NCBI GenBank assembly: GCA_900552755.1
Contig: USAY01000001.1
Location: 1-54,753 of the forward strand
From: an uncultured Collinsella sp.
GTDB taxonomy: Bacteria; Actinomycetota; Coriobacteriia; Coriobacteriales; Coriobacteriaceae
Reading direction: 5' to 3'
Length of the DNA stretch: 54,753 nt
Made by a program: the position numbers and the translations under genes. A model generated the notes under the pieces. It did no database searches and was not told where the DNA came from. It saw only the letters and a program-made list of their open reading frames with translations. Below are positions 48,268 to 54,753 of the stretch, in pieces. How positions within the stretch are numbered: the stretch's first letter is position 1; the number at the start of each line of letters is the position of its first letter.

Positions 48268-51084
48268 ATGGTTGTCGATAGTACGATTCGATTTAACGAC
48301 AGGATGGATGGTCCAAGCGTGAGTCTCGGCAGCAAACTATCCAATGCAAAGGTGTCCTTTGCGATATTTAAGCGCGACATTAAGCGACTGCTTGTGAACC
48401 CCGTCGCCCTGGTAGTTACCCTAGGCGTGTGCGTTATTCCCTCGCTGTATGCCTGGTATAACATCGTGGCAAACTGGGATCCGTATGGAAACACCCAAGG
48501 CATCAAGATTGCTATCGCCAACAACGATCGAGGCACCCAAAACGACTTGGTGGGTGAGCTCAACGCTGGCGACAAAGTGGTCGACCAGCTCAAGGAGAAT
48601 CATCAGTTGGGCTGGACGTTCGTCGACTCGACGGCCGATGCCAAGGAGGGCGTCGAGAGCGGCGAGTACTATGCCGCTATCGTGATTCCCAAGAACTTCT
48701 CGGATAACCTGGTTTCGATGCTCGACGGCAACTACCATCAGCCCAAGCTCACGTACTACGTCAATGAGAAGAAGAGCGCCATTGCGCCCAAGGTTACCGA
48801 TACCGGTGCAAACACCATCGAGGAGCAGATCAACTCGGAATTTGTCTCTACGGTAGGCAAGACTGTTGCCGGTATCGCCAAGGATGCCGGTGTCGATTTA
48901 AAGGACAAGGCAACCCAGACTCAGGACTCGCTGGCAAGTTCGGTGTCCGAGGCGTCCGACACCTTGGGCGAGGTGCGCGATTCGATTGGCGATATGAATG
49001 CCGCCATCGATAAGACGAGTGGCGCTATCGCCTCGGCTGATGCGGCACTTGCCGGCTTGCAAGGCCAGGCACCGTCGCTGACGCAGGCGATCTCCCAGGG
49101 CAACGACCTGCTGAGCGAAGCTCGCACCACGGCGGGCAACTCTATCGCCTCGCTCTCCAAGGCGCTCTCGGAAGGCAGCCTTGCGCTCACCAAGACGTCG
49201 GCCTCTGCGAACGCTGCCATCGGCAAGCTGACGGGCGCGGTCACATCTACGACCACCCGTATCGACAACTCGCTCGAGTCTCTTCAAGCGACGATCGACC
49301 ACAATAAGGCCGTTATCGGGCACTTGGAGATTCTCGCCAATGACACGTCGACAGGTTCCGAGGAAATTGACGCGCGCATTGTATCGACCATCGATTTGCT
49401 TCGAGAGCAGAATGAAAAGCTTCAGAGCATCAAGGACGGTCTGTCCGCGCAGTCGAGCGCCATGGCGAATGACGCAGCGGCTGTTTCGGGTGCCAGTGAC
49501 GCTATCAATAACGCAATTCATACCGGTGCGACCAACCTTGGCCAAGCCCAGACGGACTTGGGCCAAAACGCGCTGCCGAAGGCCTCGAGCGCGCTCGACT
49601 CTTTTGCTGCCGTTTCGGGCGACCTGACCGGTATCGTCTCGGGTATGACACCTACACTTGCAAATGCGCGCGGCACGTTGGCGCAGCTTAGCGCTACGCT
49701 CGGCCAGGCCAAGACCACGCTGTCCCAGACCGATTCCTCGCTTGCCAAGGTCCAGGACAAGCTTGCAACCGCCGCCAATGACATCGCGGCGCTGCAGACC
49801 TCCGAGTCCATGGGCGAGCTGGCCGATCTGATGGGCGTCGATGTCAATGACGTGGCAGATTTCATGGCGTCTCCGGTTGAGTTGACGTCCAAGTCAATCT
49901 ATCCGGTCAAGAGCTTTGGCTCGGGCATCGCTCCCTTCTACACCAATCTGGCGCTTTGGGTGGGCGGCTATGTGCTCATCGCCATTTACAAGCTCGAGGT
50001 CGACCGTGAAGGTGTTGGCAGCTTTACGGCGCGCCAAGGCTACTTTGGCCGCTGGTTGCTCATGGTGATCCTGGGCGCGTTGCAGGCCATCATCGTTACG
50101 GTAGGCGATCTGGTGATTGGCGTGCAGTGCGTCAGCCCGCTGCTGTTCGTGTTGGGCGGCATCGCCATTTCGTTCACCTACGTCAATATCATCTATGCGC
50201 TGTCCACCACGTTTAAGCATATCGGCAAGGCTATCGGCGTCATTCTCGTCATCGTGCAGATCCCGGGTTCGTCGGGCATGTACCCCATCGAGATGATGCC
50301 CGGCTTCTTCCAGTGGCTGCACCCGCTGCTGCCCTTTACCTACGGCATCAATCTGCTGCGCGAGACGGTCGGCGGCATGTATTCGTTCAACTACCTGTTT
50401 AACCTGTGCATTCTGGGCGTGTTCTTGATCGTGGCGCTCTTTATCGGCCTGCAGCTGCGTCCGCTGCTGCTCAACCTTAACCTGCTCTTTGATAAACAGC
50501 TCTCCACGACCGGTATGATGATTTGCGAGTCCAACGACCTGCCGCGCCAGCGCTACTCGCTGCGCACGGCCATGCGCGTCATGCTCGATTCCGATTCGTA
50601 CCGTCGCGAACTGCTCGATCATGCGGTCGCCTTTGAACATCGCTACCCGTACTACATCAAGGGCGGTTTTGCCGCCGTGGTGGGCGTTCAGGTCCTGCTC
50701 TTTGTCCTGTCGACGGTTCTCGATATCGACAATAACGGCAAGATCATCCTGCTTGTCATTTGGATCATCTCGGTTATTGCCATCTGCGGCTGGCTTATCA
50801 ATATCGAATATATCCGAGCGAGCCTCAATACCCAGATGCGCATCTCGGCGCTTTCGGATGAGGACCTGCGTCGCGAGATGCGCGAACACACGGCCGCCAT
50901 TCCTGCCGCCCGCCACATGTTTGGCCTCAACGCCAGCGAGCGTGGTGCCAAGGGCGGCGATCAGTCCACGGGCCGCTTGCCGCATATCGGCTCGCACCAT
51001 AAATCTCAGGGCAGCGACAGCACAGCCACAAATGATGGAGATACCACCCCGCTTGGCAAGCACTCTAAAGGAGGTGAGGCATAA
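48268..51084 (+). CDS. YhgE/Pip domain membrane protein (long form)
   Basis: Membrane protein of 938 residues of the YhgE/Pip (phage infection protein) family. Layout: basic N-terminus (FAIFKRDIKRLL), one helix (ALVVTLGVCVIPSLYAWYNI), then WDPYGNTQGIKIAIANND, the family motif. A long Ala/Ser/Asp-rich coiled-coil exterior region follows, then an ABC-2-like C-terminal block of about five helices. A further membrane pair (VVGVQVLLFVLSTVLDI, ILLVIWIISVIAICGWLIN) near residues 800-850 and a charged tail are extra. No start has a strong ribosome site; 48268 is the longest, with 48304 and GTG 48319 as alternatives. The paralogue follows immediately. Confidence 0.9.
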   Translation: MVVDSTIRFNDRMDGPSVSLGSKLSNAKVSFAIFKRDIKRLLVNPVALVVTLGVCVIPSLYAWYNIVANWDPYGNTQGIKIAIANNDRGTQNDLVGELNAGDKVVDQLKENHQLGWTFVDSTADAKEGVESGEYYAAIVIPKNFSDNLVSMLDGNYHQPKLTYYVNEKKSAIAPKVTDTGANTIEEQINSEFVSTVGKTVAGIAKDAGVDLKDKATQTQDSLASSVSEASDTLGEVRDSIGDMNAAIDKTSGAIASADAALAGLQGQAPSLTQAISQGNDLLSEARTTAGNSIASLSKALSEGSLALTKTSASANAAIGKLTGAVTSTTTRIDNSLESLQATIDHNKAVIGHLEILANDTSTGSEEIDARIVSTIDLLREQNEKLQSIKDGLSAQSSAMANDAAAVSGASDAINNAIHTGATNLGQAQTDLGQNALPKASSALDSFAAVSGDLTGIVSGMTPTLANARGTLAQLSATLGQAKTTLSQTDSSLAKVQDKLATAANDIAALQTSESMGELADLMGVDVNDVADFMASPVELTSKSIYPVKSFGSGIAPFYTNLALWVGGYVLIAIYKLEVDREGVGSFTARQGYFGRWLLMVILGALQAIIVTVGDLVIGVQCVSPLLFVLGGIAISFTYVNIIYALSTTFKHIGKAIGVILVIVQIPGSSGMYPIEMMPGFFQWLHPLLPFTYGINLLRETVGGMYSFNYLFNLCILGVFLIVALFIGLQLRPLLLNLNLLFDKQLSTTGMMICESNDLPRQRYSLRTAMRVMLDSDSYRRELLDHAVAFEHRYPYYIKGGFAAVVGVQVLLFVLSTVLDIDNNGKIILLVIWIISVIAICGWLINIEYIRASLNTQMRISALSDEDLRREMREHTAAIPAARHMFGLNASERGAKGGDQSTGRLPHIGSHHKSQGSDSTATNDGDTTPLGKHSKGGEA

Positions 51085-53274
51085 ATGAAAAACATCCTGC
51101 ACCTGTTTAAGCGCGATGTCCAAAACGTGTCTCGCTCCGTGATCGGCATGATTGTTGTGATGGGCCTCATTATCGTGCCGTGCCTGTACGCGTGGTTTAA
51201 CATCGCCGGCAGCTGGGATCCCTACGGCAATACCGGCAACCTTAAGATCGCCGTGGTCAACACCGATGAGGGCTACGAGAGTGATCTGATTCCCGTCGAG
51301 GTCAACGTGGGCGAAAACGTAACCGCCACTCTGCGCGGCAACGAGAACTTCGACTGGGTCGTACTCAACGACCGCGATAAGGCGATTGAGGGCGTTAAGT
51401 CGGGCGCGTACTACGCTGCCGTCGTTATCCCTAAAACGTTTAGCGCCGACATGATGACGCTTTTCTCGACTGAGGTGAAGCACGCTGATATCGAGTTCTA
51501 CGAGAACCAGAAGGCCAATGCCATCGCGCAGATCGTGACCGAGAAAGGCTCGAGCGCCGTCCAGAGTCAGGTCAACGAGACCTTTACCAAGACCATTACG
51601 AGCATCGGCCTTAAAACCGTGTCCAGCCTGCTCGATTACATGAGCACCGACCAGGTCAGCAACTTTATCGCCAACCTGTCCTCGACGCTCGGCGATTCGA
51701 TTGAGGACCTGCAAGACGTTCAGGCTAATGCTTCGTCGCTGGCGGGCATTTTGAGCTCTACGTCCGATTCGTTGACGTCGGCGAGCGGTATGCTCCAGCA
51801 GACGGGTACGGTCGATGAGTCGACCAAGCGGTTGATGGAGCATGCCAAGAGCGGCATGAGCGATTCCAAAGAAGCGCTGAAGGCCGCCAACGACGCCATC
51901 AACGCCGCGATTGACGGAAGCGCTGGCTCGTTCGACAACGTGTCCGCCGAGCTTGCGAAGGCATTCGATGCCGCGAATCAGCATGTTGACCTTACGGTGT
52001 CTCAGCTCAACGATGCCGCGGCGGCGCTCAATACACGTGCCGACGATATCGACGCCACGGCCGACCAGCTCCGCGGCTTTGCCGAGCAGGTCAGTGACGA
52101 AAAGCTCCAGGAGAGCCTCAAGTCTGTGGCAACATCGCTGAACAGGATCGCGGTGGAGTATCGCAACAGCGCCAAGGACCTGACGGCAACTGCTAAGTCC
52201 CTTTCTGACAGCATGGCAGAGGTCAACAGCACGCGTGCCGAAGTCGACCAGGCCATCGCCGATGCCAAGGCGGGCATTTCGGGCGCCAAGTCCGACTACG
52301 ACTCCACGTTCTCGGTCAAGGCAAAGGAGCTCAAGAAGACGGTTTCAGGCATCCTGGACTCGCTGGATGGCATCTCGGGCGATCTGGATAGCGCCGTAGA
52401 CGGCCTGACCGACGCATCCGGTTCGCTGGCAAAGGGCCTCTCCAAGGCTGCAAAGCTGGTCAACAAGGCTTCCGATCAGCTGGGTGAAGCGTCCGATAAG
52501 ATCAGTGCCTTTAAGGACGAGCTCGACGGCGCCCTTATGTCGGACGATCTGGCCACGATCAAGACGATGATTGGCAATGATCCCGAGGGTTTGGCCGTGT
52601 CGCTTTCCGGTCCCGTCGCGCTCGATCGCAAGCCGATCTATCCGATCCGCAACTACGGCTCGGCCATGGCGCCGTTCTACACGATTCTGTCGCTCTGGGT
52701 CGGCTCGATCGTGCTGGCGGCCATGATGAAGGTGTCGGTTGACGACGAACTCATCAATGAGTTAATCCCCGTGCGCTTGCACGAGATCTACCTGGGCCGC
52801 TACCTGTTCTTTGGCGGTCTGGCCCTGCTGCAGGCAACGCTCGTGTGCGCGGGCGACATCCTGTTCTTTGGCATTCAGTGCGACAACCCGCTGCAGTTTG
52901 TGCTGGCGGGCTGGGTCGCGAGTCTCGTGTTCTCCAATATCGTCTACACGCTTACGGTTTCGTTTGGCGATATCGGCAAGGCTTTGGCCGTTGTGCTGCT
53001 GGTCATGCAGGTCGGCGGTTCGGGCGGTACGTTCCCCATCGAGATGACCGGCCCTGTGTTCCAGGCGATCTATCCGTTCCTGCCGTTTACCCATGGCATT
53101 AACGCCATGCATGCCGCCATGGCTGGCGCCTACCATATGGAGTACTGGGTTGAGCTGGGCATTCTGGCGAGCTATCTGATTCCGTCGCTGGCCCTGGGCG
53201 TCGTCTTCCGCCGTCCGGTCATCAAAGCCAACGACTGGATCATCGAAAAGCTGGAGTCGACAAAGCTAATTTAG
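51085..53274 (+). CDS. YhgE/Pip domain membrane protein (short form)
   Basis: Second YhgE/Pip paralogue, 729 residues, with the same order: KNILHLFKRDVQNVSRS, one helix (MIVVMGLIIVPCLYAWFNI), the motif WDPYGNTGNLKIAVVNTDEG, a long coiled-coil exterior rich in Ala, Ser and Asp, and a C-terminal block of about six helices beginning MAPFYTILSLWVGSIVLAA. AAGGAGGTGAGG precedes the ATG, and the upstream gene ends next to it, so the two form an operon and probably a heteromer. The extra C-terminal pair of the first protein is absent here. The family role (export, secretion or phage receptor) is not settled. Confidence 0.92.
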   Translation: MKNILHLFKRDVQNVSRSVIGMIVVMGLIIVPCLYAWFNIAGSWDPYGNTGNLKIAVVNTDEGYESDLIPVEVNVGENVTATLRGNENFDWVVLNDRDKAIEGVKSGAYYAAVVIPKTFSADMMTLFSTEVKHADIEFYENQKANAIAQIVTEKGSSAVQSQVNETFTKTITSIGLKTVSSLLDYMSTDQVSNFIANLSSTLGDSIEDLQDVQANASSLAGILSSTSDSLTSASGMLQQTGTVDESTKRLMEHAKSGMSDSKEALKAANDAINAAIDGSAGSFDNVSAELAKAFDAANQHVDLTVSQLNDAAAALNTRADDIDATADQLRGFAEQVSDEKLQESLKSVATSLNRIAVEYRNSAKDLTATAKSLSDSMAEVNSTRAEVDQAIADAKAGISGAKSDYDSTFSVKAKELKKTVSGILDSLDGISGDLDSAVDGLTDASGSLAKGLSKAAKLVNKASDQLGEASDKISAFKDELDGALMSDDLATIKTMIGNDPEGLAVSLSGPVALDRKPIYPIRNYGSAMAPFYTILSLWVGSIVLAAMMKVSVDDELINELIPVRLHEIYLGRYLFFGGLALLQATLVCAGDILFFGIQCDNPLQFVLAGWVASLVFSNIVYTLTVSFGDIGKALAVVLLVMQVGGSGGTFPIEMTGPVFQAIYPFLPFTHGINAMHAAMAGAYHMEYWVELGILASYLIPSLALGVVFRRPVIKANDWIIEKLESTKLI

Positions 53275-53345
53275 TGCGGCAACGTTAACGCTGATGTAGC
53301 ACTAATGCCAGCGAGCGAGCCGCATTTGCGCCAAGGTGACGTGAA

Positions 53346-53383
53346 ATGAAAGGGCGCTGACCTTCTGGTCGCGCCCTTGAAAT
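53346..53383. terminator. Hairpin after the YhgE pair
   Basis: AAGGGCGC (53350-53357) pairs with GCGCCCTT (53371-53378), with an inner GACC/GGTC pair. T-runs are weak on both strands, so termination efficiency is uncertain. Confidence 0.5.
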
Positions 53384-53475
53384 TGAACGTCAGATTGGCG
53401 TGAATGCGGCTCGCGCAGCGACGGCCGGTCCGCCGTTCGGTAGAACGGCGGAACAAAACGCTTTAGTGGGCTGGA

Positions 53476-53505
53476 TTGCGATGCAACGCCGGTTGTTGCT
53501 ACAGT
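53476..53505 (+). promoter_or_regulatory. Promoter of the EamA transporter
   Basis: TTGCGA (53476-53481) and TACAGT (53500-53505) with an 18-base spacer; the transcript would start near 53512, at the base of a terminator-like hairpin. Confidence 0.5.
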
Positions 53506-53509
53506 AGCG

Positions 53510-53545
53510 GGGCGTGCCGGGGGTCCGGTGCGCCCTGTTTTTATT
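53510..53545 (+). terminator. Leader terminator hairpin before the EamA gene (possible attenuator)
   Basis: GGGCG-T-GCCGG pairs with CCGGT-G-CGCCC, loop about GGGT, followed by TGTTTTTATTT. It sits between the predicted promoter and the start at 53614. Confidence 0.6.
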
Positions 53546-53613
53546 TGACCATGAGGCGGCACGCAGCCATACGCGTGCGGACACCACGCCAAGATTGAGT
53601 GTGAGGATGTTCC

Positions 53614-54597
53614 ATGGCCCAATACGCTGCCAACGAAATCGAAAACATGCCCGATAGCCCTGTCGCACGGGAGGACCTGGGCGCCGGCGGCACCTCCCGC
53701 GGCGCCGGCGCGCGTTCCCCGTTCTTCTGGAAGGTCTTGCTGCTATCGGTGGCGGTCATCTGGGGCTATTCCTTTACCACCATGAAAGATGCGCTCGACA
53801 CCATTCCGGTGTTCGAACTGCTCTATATTCGTTTTCTTCCGGCTTCGCTGGTTATGTTTGCCATCTTCCACAAACGCATCATCGCGCACTTTAATGCCCG
53901 CAACCTTATCGTCGGACTTGGTATGGGCGCACTTATGTGGGGCGCGTACGGTTTGCAGACGATTGGCCTGGCACAGACCACGGCGGGCAAGAGTGCATTT
54001 TTGACGGGTACCTATTGCATCCTCGTGCCGTTTGCGAGCTACGTCCTAAGCGGCGAAAAGCTTACCCGTTACAACTTGGGCGCCGCGTTGCTGTGCCTGG
54101 CGGGCATTGGTCTGGTGGCGCTCGATAGCGTCGAGTTCAATGTCGGCGATGTCATCACACTGGGCGGTGCGGTCTTCTTTGCCATCCAGATGGCGGTGAC
54201 GGCCAAATACGGTCGCAAGATGGACATCAACGTCATCACATTTTGGATGTTTGTGGGCAATGGCGTCTTGAGCTTGGCAACGTCGCTGCTATTCGAGACC
54301 CAAGCGCCCGCGTCCGTGTGGACGCCGAGCTTTATCGGTGTGATGGCGTTTCTATCGGTGGGCTGTACGTGTGTGGCTCTGCTCATCCAAAACGTCGGCC
54401 TGGCGCATGTCCCGGCCTCAACGGGCTCGCTGCTCCTTTCGATGGAGTCGCCTTCGGGTGTGCTGTTCTCGGTGCTGTTGATGGGGGAGGCGCTCACCTC
54501 GCGCCTGCTTTCCGGCTTCGCGCTCATCTTCCTGTCGATTATCTTGAGCGAGACGCATTTCGATTTCTTGCGCCGAAAATCACACCCGCAATTGTAA
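53614..54597 (+). CDS. EamA/DMT family transporter
   Basis: Drug/metabolite transporter superfamily protein of 327 residues with two EamA repeats and about ten membrane helices. It starts with a 40-residue hydrophilic tail, then FWKVLLLSVAVIWGYSFTTM, and the typical DALDTIPVFELLYIRFLPA. The second repeat includes VGCTCVALLIQNVGLAHVPA and STGSLLLSMESPSGVLFSVL. The ATG at 53614 is preceded by GAGGATG. The substrate is not predictable. The gene is monocistronic, with a terminator right after the stop. Confidence 0.9.
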   Translation: MAQYAANEIENMPDSPVAREDLGAGGTSRGAGARSPFFWKVLLLSVAVIWGYSFTTMKDALDTIPVFELLYIRFLPASLVMFAIFHKRIIAHFNARNLIVGLGMGALMWGAYGLQTIGLAQTTAGKSAFLTGTYCILVPFASYVLSGEKLTRYNLGAALLCLAGIGLVALDSVEFNVGDVITLGGAVFFAIQMAVTAKYGRKMDINVITFWMFVGNGVLSLATSLLFETQAPASVWTPSFIGVMAFLSVGCTCVALLIQNVGLAHVPASTGSLLLSMESPSGVLFSVLLMGEALTSRLLSGFALIFLSIILSETHFDFLRRKSHPQL

Positions 54598-54609
54598 ACA
54601 ACTTGTTGC

Positions 54610-54635
54610 GCCGCCCTCCCAGGGCGGCATTTTTT
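54610..54635 (+). terminator. Terminator of the EamA gene
   Basis: GCCGCCCT and AGGGCGGC enclose CCC, followed by ATTTTTT. Confidence 0.92.
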
Positions 54636-54713
54636 ATGTCATGCCTTTACAGTTGTGCCTTGCACTTTACGCTATCAAAGTGCGTGCTGCAAAAACGTTA
54701 CTGGAGGGCATCT

Positions 54714-54753
54714 ATGGCACCAGCTCTGTCCGATTTTCAACCGCAACCAGCGC
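54714..54753 (+). CDS. Start of an unidentified gene (3' truncated by window edge)
   Basis: An ATG at 54714 follows CTGGAGGG at good spacing and the frame stays open to the end of the window: MAPALSDFQPQPA. Only 13 codons are visible, so no function can be given. It lies 116 bases after the EamA stop and past its terminator, so it has its own promoter. Confidence 0.55.
   Translation, partial: MAPALSDFQPQPA

Noticed and set aside
49894..51984. 696-residue minus-strand open frame opposite the YhgE genes
   Set aside because: Same type of antisense shadow; the plus-strand paralogues are clear.

Overview
The window looks like chromosome from a GC-rich, gut-type member of the Coriobacteriia (Actinomycetota), most like Collinsella. 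This is an inference from strong G/C third-position bias, Shine-Dalgarno-led genes, a Gram-positive style Tad pilus locus and familiar gene families. No rRNA or species marker is present. Most of the window is ordinary chromosome with good operon structure. The first 2.46 kb is clearly more AT-rich and is the tail of a surface-polysaccharide cluster.

Layout. 1-2468: end of a polysaccharide cluster (a 5'-truncated FrhB-like iron-sulfur protein and a Wzx-type flippase). 2465-3538 (-): a putative PD-(D/E)XK nuclease-fold protein, with a 130-bp inverted-repeat element upstream. 3960-9967: pyruvate kinase (-), then a P2A Ca2+-type ATPase behind a hairpin that hides its ribosome-binding site, then the ribosome-assembly GTPase RsgA. 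10220-19810: a compact Tad/Flp pilus operon (CpaB, CpaE-like, CpaF, TadB, TadC, Flp pilin, three further pilin/TadE-like proteins, a large TadG-like protein, an unknown protein and a DUF192 protein). 19869-20419: a toxin-antitoxin-like pair with a palindromic operator. 20543-31514: tRNA-Phe, a GH5-like protein lacking its acid/base glutamate, rsmI-metG-rsmA-tatD, tRNA-Leu, an SPFH protein, rlmH, proC, a very small membrane-protein gene (29243-29416, -), serS, a gene under a probable SOS box, and tRNA-Arg. 31889-35574: a large unknown TPR-like protein and an AAA ATPase/winged-helix protein preceded by iterons. 35855-42964: tRNA-Ser, a D,D-carboxypeptidase (-), a VanRS-like two-component system, and pstB with a PhoB/PhoR-like pair. 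43160-45764: the CpsC-CpsD-CpsB tyrosine-kinase module of capsule control and a GNAT acetyltransferase. 45968-54753: htpG, two tandem YhgE/Pip membrane proteins, an EamA transporter and the first codons of another gene.

The most unusual signal is at three of the four tRNA genes (Leu-CAG, Arg-ACG, Ser-GCU). Each is followed by a cassette of the same length, 189-190 bp. It consists of the tRNA 3' end and terminator, an inverted copy of that tRNA's own T-arm, a three-hairpin GC-rich core, and then a second copy of the tRNA 3' end and terminator. The first core hairpin differs between loci by compensatory base-pair changes, which points to selection on structure. The cassette is absent after tRNA-Phe. 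I know of no described element with this design and regard it as the best candidate for something new in the window.

Functional links. Several modules concern the cell surface: the flippase at the left edge, CpsCDB, the D,D-carboxypeptidase with its divergent VanRS-like pair, the Tad pilus, and the YhgE pair. Phosphate sensing is represented by PstB next to PhoBR. The rsmI/rsmA/rlmH/rsgA/metG/serS genes serve ribosome maturation and translation.
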